Origin: GYS-P2D sp964414425
GTDB lineage: Bacteria; Bacteroidota; Bacteroidia; Chitinophagales; Saprospiraceae
Assembly: GCA_964414425.1 (NCBI GenBank)
Contig: CAYPWL010000017.1
Span: 1 to 64,000 of the forward strand
Length of the DNA stretch: 64,000 nucleotides
Direction of reading: 5' to 3'
Shown piece after piece: positions 19,778-28,596 of this stretch (the stretch's first letter is position 1; each line of letters begins with the position of its first letter). A program made the position numbers and the translations under genes. Below the pieces are notes generated by a model, which was given only the letters and a program-made list of their open reading frames with translations, made no database searches and was not told where the DNA came from.

Positions 19778-19785
19778 CAAATATA
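19778..19785 (-). promoter_or_regulatory. Candidate -7 promoter element of the dcw cluster
   Basis: Minus-strand TATATTTG fits the Bacteroidota -7 consensus TAnnTTTG and lies about 28 bp upstream of the mraZ start. No clear -33 TTTG is present; that position is covered by the MraZ boxes, which would fit steric repression. The region is A/T-rich, so a chance match is possible. Confidence 0.5.
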
Positions 19786-19794
19786 TATATCAAT

Positions 19795-19820
19795 TCCCAC
19801 TTTATTCCACATTTGCCCAC
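19795..19820 (-). promoter_or_regulatory. MraZ operator: three GTGGG boxes with 10-bp period
   Basis: Read on the minus strand, GTGGGC (19820-19815), GTGGAA (19810-19805) and GTGGGA (19800-19795) are direct repeats spaced exactly 10 bp, one helical turn, 45-70 bp upstream of the mraZ start. This matches the known MraZ-box arrangement; the middle box deviates (GTGGA). Confidence 0.85.
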
Positions 19821-20040
19821 TTTTTATACTAAATGCTCAAAGTTTTGATGAGCGATAAATATTTGGACTTACATATTATGATTTAATGTAACACATATAC
19901 TATTGATATACAATTTATTATTATCATTTTCTTTGGCTACAAGGTCAACTTATTTTGATGTGGGTGAAATAAAAGTTTATCACTGTGGCACAATCAATAG
20001 ATATTATGCGTTCTCGGTATAGCAACGGAACAAGTAAGAA

Positions 20041-20481
20041 ATGAGGAGAGCTATATGCTTAATACTATTAATTGCCTTAGTGGGCTGTAGCACAGAAGAA
20101 GATTGTAATAGGAATAGTCAAGAAGTATTATGCTTGGATGACTTCGGCTGCCCCAATGCTGCCTTTCTCGTAAGTGTAGAAAGTCCGCAAGAGTTTCTGC
20201 TTATCAGAAATCAAGAAGATTTTGACCTCATGGTATTTGCGTCTTGTGATGTACAAGTGGATTGGGACGAGTATGACCTCGTTATCGGCACAGTTGGGCT
20301 CACATCAGGTCTTGCGGGCATACAGAAAAGCATCTCACAAAACTGTGATACCAATCAAAACCTCTTGGACATAGTTATCAACACCAATCTTACAGCGTCT
20401 GCGCCACTGGTCACTTGGCAAGCAGTAATCCCAAAATTAGCCGATGATGAATCTCTATTTGTTGGGATTTCAATCGAATAA
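20041..20481 (+). CDS. Hypothetical lipoprotein (PrcB_C-like fold possible)
   Basis: A 146-residue protein with a lipoprotein signal peptide ending in the lipobox LVGC (Cys16), so it is exported and lipid-anchored. The mature part contains several cysteines (DCNRNSQEVLC, DDFGCP, ASCDVQVDW, QNCDTNQ). The pattern FLLIRNQEDFDLM ... DEYDLVIGTVGL ... TWQAVIPKL weakly resembles PrcB_C-type domains (an early Phe/Trp hairpin, a middle valine-rich strand with GL, a late proline-containing strand), but I would not assign function from this. It stands alone, divergent from the dcw cluster, sharing the 290-bp region with the MraZ operator. Confidence 0.7.
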   Translation: MRRAICLILLIALVGCSTEEDCNRNSQEVLCLDDFGCPNAAFLVSVESPQEFLLIRNQEDFDLMVFASCDVQVDWDEYDLVIGTVGLTSGLAGIQKSISQNCDTNQNLLDIVINTNLTASAPLVTWQAVIPKLADDESLFVGISIE

Positions 20482-20484
20482 CCA

Positions 20485-20549
20485 AGTGCTTCAGTTGAAG
20501 CGCTAATTAAAAATCGGGCATATCCGCAGCCTTTTAGGCTGTTTCTTGT
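20485..20549 (+). terminator. Tandem hairpins after the lipoprotein gene, second one terminator-like
   Basis: AGTGCTTCA/TGAAGCGCT (20485-20504) forms a 9-bp hairpin with a 2-nt spacer. CAGCC/GGCTG (20527-20541) forms a second hairpin followed by TTTCTTGTT. The thiolase gene starts only 21 bp later, so this separates the two transcription units or attenuates the second. Confidence 0.6.
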
Positions 20550-20569
20550 TGTGAAAAGAAAATACAAAT

Positions 20570-21751
20570 ATGAGAGAGGCAGTAATCGTTTCTACAGCAC
20601 GTACTCCGATAGGTCGTGCTTATAAAGGCGCATATAATGACACATATGCACCAACCCTTACCGGCAAAGCCATCCAAGCAGCGGTTGAGCGCGCTAAGAT
20701 AAATCCAGAAGAAGTAGATGATTGTATCATCGGATGCGCCATGCAACAGGGAACTCAGAGTCCTAACATCGGTCGCCTGGCAGCTCTTGCAGGAGGATTA
20801 CCGGTTACGGTACCTGGCATGTCTATAGATCGTCAGTGCTCGAGTGGACTCATGGCAGTAGCAACAGCTGCAAAGCAGATTGTTGTGGATCGTCAACAAG
20901 TCGTAGTCGGTGGCGGGGTCGAATCTATCAGTCTTGTGCAAAATCAGCATATGAATACGCACAAGATGTTTGATCGTAATCTTGTGGCTACTCATAAAGA
21001 CATCTATATGCCCATGCTACAGACTGCCGAGGTCGTAGCACAGCGATATGGTATCAGTAGAGATGCACAGGATGAGTATGGCTATCAGAGTCAAATGCGC
21101 ACTGCGGCAGGGCAGGAAGCAGGTCGCTTTGATGATGAGATCATCCCTATCACGACAACTAAAGTTATCAAAGACAAGGTCACTGGCGAGATCTCAAGAG
21201 AAGAGGTTACGCTCACCAAGGATGAGGGCAATCGCCCCGGCACGACCCAAGAAGGGCTGGCAGGATTAAGACTGGTAAATGAAGGTGGAACCATCACCGC
21301 AGGTAATGCAAGTCAGCTATCAGACGGAGCATCAGCAAATATCCTCATGGAAGCCAAGCTGGCAGAGCAGAGAGGTCTTGAGCCATTAGGCGCATACAGA
21401 GGAATGGCTGTTGCAGGATGTGAGCCTGATGAGATGGGTATCGGACCCGTATATGCTATTCCAAAACTCCTAAAGAACTTTGGCATAAAGATGGAGGATG
21501 TTGGACTCTGGGAGCTCAATGAAGCATTTGCAGTACAGGTGCTTTACTGTCGCGACAAACTCGGCATACCTAATGACCTCCTCAATGTAAATGGTGGCGC
21601 CATATCTATAGGACATCCCTATGGCATGACAGGATCCAGAATGGTAGGTCACTCTCTCATCGAAGGTAAGAGACGAGGAGCCAAATATGTAGTTGTTACA
21701 ATGTGTGTAGGCGGCGGTATAGGTGCTGCTGGACTATTCGAAGTATTCTAA
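20570..21751 (+). CDS. Acetyl-CoA C-acyltransferase (thiolase)
   Basis: A 393-residue thiolase of the degradative type, cleaving 3-ketoacyl-CoA with CoA in fatty-acid beta-oxidation (the reverse condensation is also possible). The nucleophilic cysteine lies in [11 protein letters not shown] (about residue 90). The catalytic His is in [13 protein letters not shown] (about 350) and the second cysteine in [13 protein letters not shown] (about 380). NEAFAVQVL is the family NEAF motif. The length is standard. It is followed by its own terminator, then by an acyl-CoA dehydrogenase gene on the same strand, supporting a role in fatty-acid use. Confidence 0.95.
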   Translation: MREAVIVSTARTPIGRAYKGAYNDTYAPTLTGKAIQAAVERAKINPEEVDDCIIGCAMQQGTQSPNIGRLAALAGGLPVTVPGMSIDRQCSSGLMAVATAAKQIVVDRQQVVVGGGVESISLVQNQHMNTHKMFDRNLVATHKDIYMPMLQTAEVVAQRYGISRDAQDEYGYQSQMRTAAGQEAGRFDDEIIPITTTKVIKDKVTGEISREEVTLTKDEGNRPGTTQEGLAGLRLVNEGGTITAGNASQLSDGASANILMEAKLAEQRGLEPLGAYRGMAVAGCEPDEMGIGPVYAIPKLLKNFGIKMEDVGLWELNEAFAVQVLYCRDKLGIPNDLLNVNGGAISIGHPYGMTGSRMVGHSLIEGKRRGAKYVVVTMCVGGGIGAAGLFEVF

Positions 21752-21776
21752 GTAAGCTTAGCGCATAATTTAATGG

Positions 21777-21816
21777 AAGAGGGGCAACGAATGCAGTTGT
21801 CCCTCTTTCTTTATTT
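21777..21816 (+). terminator. Rho-independent terminator after the thiolase gene
   Basis: AAGAGGGGCAAC pairs with GTTGTCCCTCTT (one G-T pair, 7-nt loop) and is followed by the T-rich TCTTTATTT. It lies 25 bp past the thiolase stop. Confidence 0.85.
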
Positions 21817-21908
21817 AATGGCGCACGCTAAACAGCCAATTTATTTGACCCATTTAAGTCAATCATGGTTATATCTTTATACAATTGATATACCCATAAA
21901 AAATAGCT

Positions 21909-23126
21909 ATGTACGCTGACCTACAGATCAAAAGAGACATATATGACAGCGATGAACATCGCATGCTTAGAGAGACTGTACGAGAATACGTCAGGCAACA
22001 TGTACTTCCTTACAGAGAAGAATGGGAAGAGCAATCATGTTGTAGTAGAGAGGCGTGGTTGAAGGCCGGTGAACTCGGTTTGCTCAACTTAAGTATATCA
22101 GATAAATATGGGGGTGGAGGATTAGATTTCTCATTTAGTGCGCTATTAATAGAAGAAATGTCTAAGATGGGTCCAGACTCTCCAGGCATATCGATGCACT
22201 CTGACATTGTCGCCCCCTATATTGAGCAGTACGGCACAGAAGATCAAAAGATGCACTACTTACCCAAAATGGCAACAGGCGAGCTCATAGGCTCTCTGGG
22301 GATGACTGAGCCGAGCACAGGAAGTGATCTACAAGCCATTAAGAGTAATGCTGTGGATAAAGGAGATCACTGGCTCCTCAATGGCTCTAAGACATTTATC
22401 ACCATTGGATATTCTTCAGATTTTACGTTGGTAGCGTGCAAGACGAGGCCAGGAACTGACAAGGAAGGTGTCAGCCTGCTTATAGTAGACGCAAATTTGG
22501 ATGGATTCAGTAAAGGAAAACCGTTTAAAAAACTTGGCTTGAAGACGAGTGATACTTGTGAGCTATTCTTTGAGGATGTAAAAGTGCCAAAAGACAGACT
22601 ATTAGGTCAAGAGGGAATGGGCTTCATCATGATGATGACAGAACTACCCCGTGAGCGCTTGACGATTGCATTACAATCTATCGGTGCCGCAGAAGGCGCC
22701 ATAGACGAAGTTATCGCCTATACATCCGAGCGTAAAGCTTTCAAACAGCCTATTGCAGGATTCCAAAATACACAGTTCAAAGTGACAGAAGCTGCCATGA
22801 GACTTCAGCTCAACCAATGTTATGTAGATAAGTGTACAGAATTACTGAAGGACCACAAGCTAACTGCAGAACAAGCCTCTGTCGCCAAGTGTACGGCAAC
22901 GGAGATGCAGTTTGATGTCTTAGATCAGTGCCTACAGTTACATGGTGGCTATGGGTATATGTGGGAGTACAATATCTGTCGCATGTTCGCAGATAGTCGA
23001 GTATCACGCATCTATGGTGGCACCAATGAAATCATGAAAGTGATGATCTCCCGTAAGCTGTTCAACAACTACTTTGCTGAAATGAAGGCTAAGCGTAAGG
23101 CCAAGAAAATGGCCATGAGCAACTAA
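21909..23126 (+). CDS. Acyl-CoA dehydrogenase
   Basis: A 405-residue FAD flavoenzyme that introduces the trans-2 double bond into acyl-CoA. Recognisable segments are GSLGMTEPSTGSDLQAIKS (FAD/substrate site, about residues 128-146), TFITIGYSSDF, and the C-terminal QLHGGYGYMWEYNICRM with RIYGGTNEIMK, where the Glu of NEIMK (about residue 380) is the expected catalytic base. The lysine-rich tail (MKAKRKAKKMAM) is unremarkable. It leads a short run with the thioesterase (3-bp gap) and the broken phosphatase; the preferred chain length cannot be deduced. Confidence 0.95.
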   Translation: MYADLQIKRDIYDSDEHRMLRETVREYVRQHVLPYREEWEEQSCCSREAWLKAGELGLLNLSISDKYGGGGLDFSFSALLIEEMSKMGPDSPGISMHSDIVAPYIEQYGTEDQKMHYLPKMATGELIGSLGMTEPSTGSDLQAIKSNAVDKGDHWLLNGSKTFITIGYSSDFTLVACKTRPGTDKEGVSLLIVDANLDGFSKGKPFKKLGLKTSDTCELFFEDVKVPKDRLLGQEGMGFIMMMTELPRERLTIALQSIGAAEGAIDEVIAYTSERKAFKQPIAGFQNTQFKVTEAAMRLQLNQCYVDKCTELLKDHKLTAEQASVAKCTATEMQFDVLDQCLQLHGGYGYMWEYNICRMFADSRVSRIYGGTNEIMKVMISRKLFNNYFAEMKAKRKAKKMAMSN

Positions 23127-23129
23127 TCT

Positions 23130-23588
23130 ATGATACATAAGGGAGATGAAGTCTTTGATTTACTCAAAGCAACTGTGCCAAGCGGAATCGCTCAGTTTCC
23201 GCCTAACGTGGCTAAACTCTTAGAGTTAGAGCTCTTATCCTATGATGATCAAGAGCATATCATGCATGTAAGAATGCCTATAAAGCCTGATTTCAACAAT
23301 CCGTTTCATATTACTTTTGGTGGGACTTATGGGATGTATTTTGACATGGCATTTGGTCCATTTAGTGGGTTGGTAACTATGATGCCCACTACGAGTCTTG
23401 ATCTCAATATCACCTATATCAAGCCGTTATCTGTAGCTGACCAATATTGTCACATAAAAGCATATGTCACCAGTCAGTCCAAGCAGTTCCTAAACCTCAG
23501 AGGAGAGGCCCTCAAGGAAGACGGTACACTGGTTGCGACAGCTACCAGTCGTATGATGATTATTGATCCTACTCGATTAAAACGATAG
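23130..23588 (+). CDS. Hotdog-fold thioesterase (PaaI-like)
   Basis: A 152-residue single-domain hotdog protein. NPFHITFGGTYGMYFDMAFGP (about residues 53-73, the central helix region with the HxxxGG-type element) and SLDLNITYIKPLSVAD (about 91) are typical of the PaaI/4HBT acyl-CoA thioesterases, which hydrolyse acyl-CoA to free acid and CoA. It follows the acyl-CoA dehydrogenase by 3 bp, so it probably recycles CoA in the same catabolic route. Substrate unknown. Confidence 0.88.
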   Translation: MIHKGDEVFDLLKATVPSGIAQFPPNVAKLLELELLSYDDQEHIMHVRMPIKPDFNNPFHITFGGTYGMYFDMAFGPFSGLVTMMPTTSLDLNITYIKPLSVADQYCHIKAYVTSQSKQFLNLRGEALKEDGTLVATATSRMMIIDPTRLKR

Positions 23589-23599
23589 TATAGGCACTT

Positions 23600-24292
23600 A
23601 TGAGCAAAATCCTATTCATCCGTCATGGGCAAGCCTCATTTATGAAGAAGGATCATGATCAGCTCTCAGTCCTCGGTATAGAACAAGCAAGACAACTTAG
23701 ACTGTTTTTCAAATCTCAAGGTATACACATACATCAGGCGTATGCAGGCGCCTTGCTCCGTTAACAACAAACGGCATAATCCTGTCTTAATGCTATGGGC
23801 CTTGGATTAGAGGTCGAAAGTCATCATGGATACAATGAACACGTGGGCCCTGGAATCGTCAAGGTCTTCCACCCAGAAAAGTTTCACATGAATAAGGAGC
23901 TTGCCCCAGAGCTCTTTGAGCGATATAGGAGAGAGTTTTACGGCACCTACTTTAAGCTCGCCATACCTTGGGTAAAGGGAGAGCTGGTTGAGTCCAAACT
24001 GCAAGACATCGAGAGTTGGGCTGCGTTTAAGTCGCGGTTCACTCAGGCATTATCGTATACATTGGACAACTGTGCATCTGGATCGACAGTAGCTATCTTT
24101 ACTTCTGGTGGCCCTGTCGGCGCTGCTGCTGGAGAAGTTTTGGGGCTCTCTGAAGAGAAAACTGCAGCACTGGGCTGGCAAGTCAAAAATGCCTCGTTTT
24201 CGGAGTATCTCTATTCTAAAGGGAATATATCTTTAGTGAGCTTCAATGAGACGCCGCATCTCCTACAGAGCGGTATGCAGACATTGGTATAG
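23600..24292 (+). pseudogene. Histidine phosphatase (phosphoglycerate mutase-like) gene with two in-frame TAA codons
   Basis: The frame from the ATG at 23600 reads ILFIRHGQASF, the RHG signature of histidine phosphatases, through YAGALLR, then meets TAA at 23762 and TAA at 23777. The same frame continues without any shift to 24292. The text between the stops (QQTA) fits the family pattern LxRTxQTAE, so CAA-to-TAA and GAA-to-TAA changes are the simplest explanation. The downstream part includes STVAIFTSGGPVGAAAGEVL, the second conserved region, in which the usual catalytic His of this segment is replaced by Gly-Gly-Pro (TSGGP, as in some family members). Intact length would be 230 residues. 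It lies 11 bp after the thioesterase gene. Confidence 0.85.
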
Positions 24293-24352
24293 GCAGTGAG
24301 GTAAAGTGGTAATTGTAAACTCTGACAAGGCAGCTTTTGATAGGGCCTGCCT

Positions 24353-24394
24353 AAAAAGAGATAAGAGGCACCTACTTTTTAGGGACCTCTTATC
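24353..24394 (-). terminator. Terminator for the Spy-like gene (possibly bidirectional)
   Basis: On the minus strand GATAAGAGG pairs with CCTCTTATC across a 17-nt loop, and the stem is followed by TCTTTTT. It lies 14 bp beyond the stop of the 24408-25172 gene. It also sits downstream of the broken phosphatase gene and may serve both. Confidence 0.8.
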
Positions 24395-24407
24395 TTAAAA
24401 CACTAAA

Positions 24408-25172
24408 TCAATAATCAATCAAAACGAATGTAAGATGGCTAAATCCTCCTCGCTTATGACCTCGCTTCCGATTTTTGGGGCGTTCTTCTCGATTTTCGGT
24501 AATGGCCTCCTTTTTATCAGGCTTCATTTCAGCTAAAGCTTCATTCCAAGTAGTGACTTGGTCTCCTAAGTCAGTCCAAATCGCATCCAGCTCATCTTTA
24601 TGATTACTAACTATTTCGGATAAAGCCTGGCGGTTTGCCTTTTTCTCTACTCTGCTGATTTTTTCACGAGAGTCAGTATCAAGTGGCCTTGCCTGTGCCT
24701 GCTTTGTTCTTGCTATAGCAATAGTCTCTCGCTCGGCATTTGATAAAGACTTATCAAATTCTGCTCTATACTTCCGTACTACAGGTGCGATAGTTTTTGC
24801 GATATAGGCTTGGCGCTGATCATGGGTCGCCTTTCTCGCCGCTTGTTGTTCATCACGTTTTGTTTTGCGCTCCTCTTTTCTCATTGCAGTCATCTCAATC
24901 CACTTGGACATCTGCTCTTCAGTCAATATTTCCTCAAGGCCTGTCTTGAATAATTGAGGTTTAGTATTGTGATCAACTTTACGTGGTATTCCTTTGGCTT
25001 TAACTTTAGATGGTCTATTCGCTTTATTCAGCTCTTCTATAGCCGTTACCTGATCTGTAGTAAGACCTAACTCTTCACTATGGCTTAGGATATTGCCAGG
25101 ATGCTGTGCTATGGCAGCCAAAGCGAACATCATCATAAGTGCCGTGCTTGATATCAATTTCTTGAACGTCAT
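24408..25172 (-). CDS. Spy/CpxP-like charged periplasmic protein
   Basis: A 254-residue protein with a signal peptide (hydrophobic ALMMMFALAAIA, likely cut after AIAQ). The mature part is helical and very rich in Lys, Arg, Glu and Gln. LGLTTDQVTAIEELN (about residue 36) resembles the LTxxQ motif of Spy/CpxP-type envelope chaperones, and a second EEILTEEQMSKW repeats the pattern (about 79). The C-terminal tail is basic (RPKNRKRGHKRGG). A role in envelope stress is suggested by the family only. It is monocistronic, with a terminator behind it. Confidence 0.6.
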   Translation of the reverse strand: MTFKKLISSTALMMMFALAAIAQHPGNILSHSEELGLTTDQVTAIEELNKANRPSKVKAKGIPRKVDHNTKPQLFKTGLEEILTEEQMSKWIEMTAMRKEERKTKRDEQQAARKATHDQRQAYIAKTIAPVVRKYRAEFDKSLSNAERETIAIARTKQAQARPLDTDSREKISRVEKKANRQALSEIVSNHKDELDAIWTDLGDQVTTWNEALAEMKPDKKEAITENREERPKNRKRGHKRGGFSHLTFVLIDY

Positions 25173-25257
25173 AATCTTGTGTTTTTGTTACACTTGTTAG
25201 ACTATGAACTCTGAGATGGGTTTAATAGCTGATTACTAAAGTTTTCTTAATAGATTC

Positions 25258-26115
25258 TTATTCCTCTCTTACTACTTCAAAGAAGGCTGTCTGGCTATTG
25301 AAGGCAGAAAATATACCCAATGCATTGACCACGTTAGATGGTGGCTCATTAAGATCTCGAGAGTCCTGGGTAGTATTGTCAAATAGTGCGGCATACTCCT
25401 CATTGACATGAAATACACTGACAGAGTACGTACCAAAAGTGATCAAAGACCCTCCTAAGAAGACCAACTCATCATCGTCTGTAGGTTCAGAAACAAATCT
25501 CAAGTCTTCTAATGCATCAAGCACCTGCTGCGGAAATATAGGATCAGTAGCTTCAGTCACATTCTCTACGACCATATAGAATTGCTCGCCATTAGGATTG
25601 TCCCAAGAAGCAGTCACGCTCGACTCCCGCAGAAAATTACCGATCGCCTCAACTACCGCATCTCTGCCTTGTCTCAAGGGCAGCGTCGGTACGATGATTG
25701 AGTCTTGACTCAACATCAATCCTTGGGTCGGCGTAGGCACTTGGGTTTCTGCTGTGGCAGTGATACCATCATGGGTGATCTCTAATCTGAACACATCCCC
25801 TGTCCTAACCTCCAGATCATCGCCAGGATAATGATAAAAGCCATCAGAACCTGAGGATACGAGTGGAAACTGCTCTGCACCTCTGGACAGAATCACCTCG
25901 GCATTATTGATTGGTTCTGAAGTGTCTACTTCATCGGTGAGCGGAAATACAGTCTTGAGTCTGATATCATCAACGGGCTCATCTGCAAATAAAAAGGCCT
26001 CGACCACAAATTGATTGAAGGCCAGATCATTGAGGTTTTCATCCTCGCAAGAGATGAATGCTCCACCCATAAGTGCCAATGCGATGATTATAAGTATGCT
26101 ATTCTTCATGATCAT
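25258..26115 (-). CDS. DUF4249 lipoprotein partnered with a TonB-dependent receptor
   Basis: A 285-residue protein with a lipoprotein signal ending in AFISC, anchoring it in the outer membrane. The mature start (VVEAFLFADEPVDDIRLKTVFPL) and ETQVPTPTQGL are typical of the DUF4249 family of Bacteroidota, whose genes regularly follow TonB-dependent receptors. It is thought to act as an accessory or ligand-capture lipoprotein. The gene starts 4 bp after the receptor stop, so both are one transcript. The ligand is unknown. Confidence 0.85.
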   Translation of the reverse strand: MIMKNSILIIIALALMGGAFISCEDENLNDLAFNQFVVEAFLFADEPVDDIRLKTVFPLTDEVDTSEPINNAEVILSRGAEQFPLVSSGSDGFYHYPGDDLEVRTGDVFRLEITHDGITATAETQVPTPTQGLMLSQDSIIVPTLPLRQGRDAVVEAIGNFLRESSVTASWDNPNGEQFYMVVENVTEATDPIFPQQVLDALEDLRFVSEPTDDDELVFLGGSLITFGTYSVSVFHVNEEYAALFDNTTQDSRDLNEPPSNVVNALGIFSAFNSQTAFFEVVREE

Positions 26116-26119
26116 GATG

Positions 26120-28492
26120 TTAAAACTTAACCTCTACGGAGAGATTGGGTGTAAGTCCCAGAAAATTCACCTCTGTAATAACTGGTGGCGTCTGCGTAAA
26201 ATTGAATTGCTGAAACCAGATATTAGTACGATTTAAAATATTGAATATCGATAGCCCAAAGTCATATTCAAATGGCCCTGACTTATGCAGCAAATGAGCT
26301 GATAAGTCCAAGCGTGCATATGCTGGTAGTCGAGAGCCGTTGCGAGGACCCACATTAATAAATGTAGTCGATGAGCCGTCCAGTAAGTCGATAGAAAATT
26401 GCCCAGCTGGCTCCGTAAATGGACGGCCCGATGCATATACGAATGTCGCTGCTAACCTCCAATTATCTATCTCATAGGAGTGCACCGTCTTGAACTCATG
26501 GCGTACGTCATGCAATGCTGCAAACTCAAATCCATTATTGAGCCCAGGAAAACTATTGCGGACTCTCGCCAAGGTGTAGGCGACCCAGCCAGTGTAGTCT
26601 CCGCGTTTCTTTTGAAGTAGGATCTCTGTGCCTTGTGCTTGACCCGAACCGGTAAAAAAGAGCTGATCTAAATCGATATCATTGCGCTGAAAGCGCAGCG
26701 AGAACTCTGCCAGGTTGTTGAAGTCCTTGCGATAGGCCTCCACATCAAGGATAAAATCGTCAGTCTCATAGGAAGCACCAATAATATAATGATCAGCGCT
26801 GCTCACCTGTACCAAATCATCGTCGGCTAATAGCCAGAAATCCCGGGACCCTTCGGTGACATTTTCATTGATGATCCTATTGATAAACTGGAAGTGCCTA
26901 CTCGCCCCTCCCTTCAATGAGATGCGCTCTGTCAATGACAGGTCAAATGAAGCTCTGGGGGACCAGTATATCTCATCGGTAAGACTATATCGGGTTGCTC
27001 TAATTCCTGCTTGGAGGCTGAGTCGATCAAAAGGCTTCCAAGTATCCGACACATATCCAGCGAGGTAGTTGGCTTCCTGTTCTACGTCGAGGATGGTCAG
27101 CGTATCATCTCGAACAAATTCATAATCCACCTCTGCCTGTGTGTATAAGGCTCCGAACTCCAACTTATGACGAGCATTGAGTTGTACTTCATTGTCAAGT
27201 GTAAGTGTTATATCACGCACCTGGTTGTCCTCTACACTGACGAACTGTAGATCGGCAACCTCTCTATCTTCCTCAACGGCAGTCACCAGTACATCCGTGG
27301 TACGATCAAACTGGCTAAAGTAGTTAGATGATGCTACTAATAAATTAGAATACCACTTAGGCGACCACTGCCGGGACCACTTGGCGCTGCCTCCTCGATT
27401 TCCAAAATCTGTTGTTTCCTCAATGCCTATATCAATCTGTAATGCTCCATTGAGGCGTTCTAAATCGAGATCATTAAAGTTTTCTAAGTGATCGGCACCG
27501 TTGTAAAATGACAGTGCTACGACATCCTTCTCTGTGGGATTGTAGCTCAGCTTAGCATTCATATCAAAGAAGAATACAGATGGCTCTGTTGTATTGATCT
27601 GGAGGCCATCCACATTGGGTGGTGTCTCCGTCTGTTCGAAGACTCCTAAGATATCTCGGAACAGCTGGCTCTGGATCAGATCGGTATATGACCGTCTACC
27701 ACTGATGGTCAGAGAACCCTTGTCAAATAGAGGTATCTGTAGATTCGCTCGGGCATTGAGTAAGTTGACACCTACATTGCCATGAAGTTCGCTGGGGTTA
27801 CCTGTCTTGCCAGTGAGGTCTACCACACCAGAAAGTCTCCCGCCATATTTAGCAGGAAATGCACCTTTAAATAGCTGGACATCTTTGATCGCATCAGCAT
27901 TGAAGGCGGAAAAGAATCCAAAGAAATGATCCACGTTATAGACGGTAACTCCATCAAGTAGGACCAGATTTTGATCAGGTGTCCCTCCTCTCACGAAGAG
28001 GCCTGCACTGTTCTCGTTACTGGCACTCACCCCGGGCAATAACTGCAGCGATCTAAAGATATCTACCTCCCCAACATTGGGCAGTAGAGACAATTGCTTA
28101 GGTGATATTTGAATAGCGCTAATTCCTTCGGAGGCATTAAGAACCTTGTGGGTACTACCACTGATAACTAACTCATCTAACAACACTCCTGTGGACAGAT
28201 CTATATTAAACTCAGTAAGGTCTTCTGTGCCAGACTCTATTAAGATCTCTTTAGTGGTATAACCTACGTAGGCGATCTGGAGTCTGAAACTATCTGTAGG
28301 TGCATTGAGTAGTGCAAAATACCCATCAACATTAGTAGAGGCGCCAGTATTAGTGTCCTTAATGACAACATCCGCAAATGGAAGCCGCTCTTGGTTGTCT
28401 TCACTCTTGATCACACCTGATATGGTACGTTGTCCATAAGATGGCAGCACCAGCAGTAATAAAACAACAGCCGCTAAATACTTACACCACAT
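26120..28492 (-). CDS. TonB-dependent outer membrane receptor with CarboxypepD_reg-like N-domain
   Basis: I choose the ATG at 28492 over one at 28567 because it gives a signal peptide (CKYLAAVVLLLLVLPSYGQ); the product is 790 residues. After it comes a CarboxypepD_reg-like domain (TISGVIKSEDNQERLPFADV, about 22-110). The plug domain follows, with GLFVRGGTPDQNLVLLDGVT and the FSAFNADAIKDVQLFKGAFP segment (about 170-240), then a 22-stranded barrel. This family is not SusC (no SusD partner, shorter) but the type paired with DUF4249. It imports a bulky solute by TonB energy; substrate not evident. The promoter region is shared with the divergent alpha/beta hydrolase. Confidence 0.92.
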   Translation of the reverse strand: MWCKYLAAVVLLLLVLPSYGQRTISGVIKSEDNQERLPFADVVIKDTNTGASTNVDGYFALLNAPTDSFRLQIAYVGYTTKEILIESGTEDLTEFNIDLSTGVLLDELVISGSTHKVLNASEGISAIQISPKQLSLLPNVGEVDIFRSLQLLPGVSASNENSAGLFVRGGTPDQNLVLLDGVTVYNVDHFFGFFSAFNADAIKDVQLFKGAFPAKYGGRLSGVVDLTGKTGNPSELHGNVGVNLLNARANLQIPLFDKGSLTISGRRSYTDLIQSQLFRDILGVFEQTETPPNVDGLQINTTEPSVFFFDMNAKLSYNPTEKDVVALSFYNGADHLENFNDLDLERLNGALQIDIGIEETTDFGNRGGSAKWSRQWSPKWYSNLLVASSNYFSQFDRTTDVLVTAVEEDREVADLQFVSVEDNQVRDITLTLDNEVQLNARHKLEFGALYTQAEVDYEFVRDDTLTILDVEQEANYLAGYVSDTWKPFDRLSLQAGIRATRYSLTDEIYWSPRASFDLSLTERISLKGGASRHFQFINRIINENVTEGSRDFWLLADDDLVQVSSADHYIIGASYETDDFILDVEAYRKDFNNLAEFSLRFQRNDIDLDQLFFTGSGQAQGTEILLQKKRGDYTGWVAYTLARVRNSFPGLNNGFEFAALHDVRHEFKTVHSYEIDNWRLAATFVYASGRPFTEPAGQFSIDLLDGSSTTFINVGPRNGSRLPAYARLDLSAHLLHKSGPFEYDFGLSIFNILNRTNIWFQQFNFTQTPPVITEVNFLGLTPNLSVEVKF

Positions 28493-28596
28493 CAATATGA
28501 ATCTTTGATTTAGGAAAGTTAATATAGCAAAATATCTGTCTGGCAAGAGCACGATCGATGTATCCAAATTGACACATTTGGCTATCTTGGAATGCT

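Noticed and set aside
21844..21879. TTTG/TATCTTTA promoter before the acyl-CoA dehydrogenase gene
   Set aside because: The spacing (24 bp) is longer than the usual 19-21 and the -7 match is imperfect, so I did not annotate it.
25258..28492. SusC/SusD polysaccharide transport pair
   Set aside because: The receptor is too short for SusC, and the partner has the DUF4249 pattern, not the SusD TPR-rich fold.
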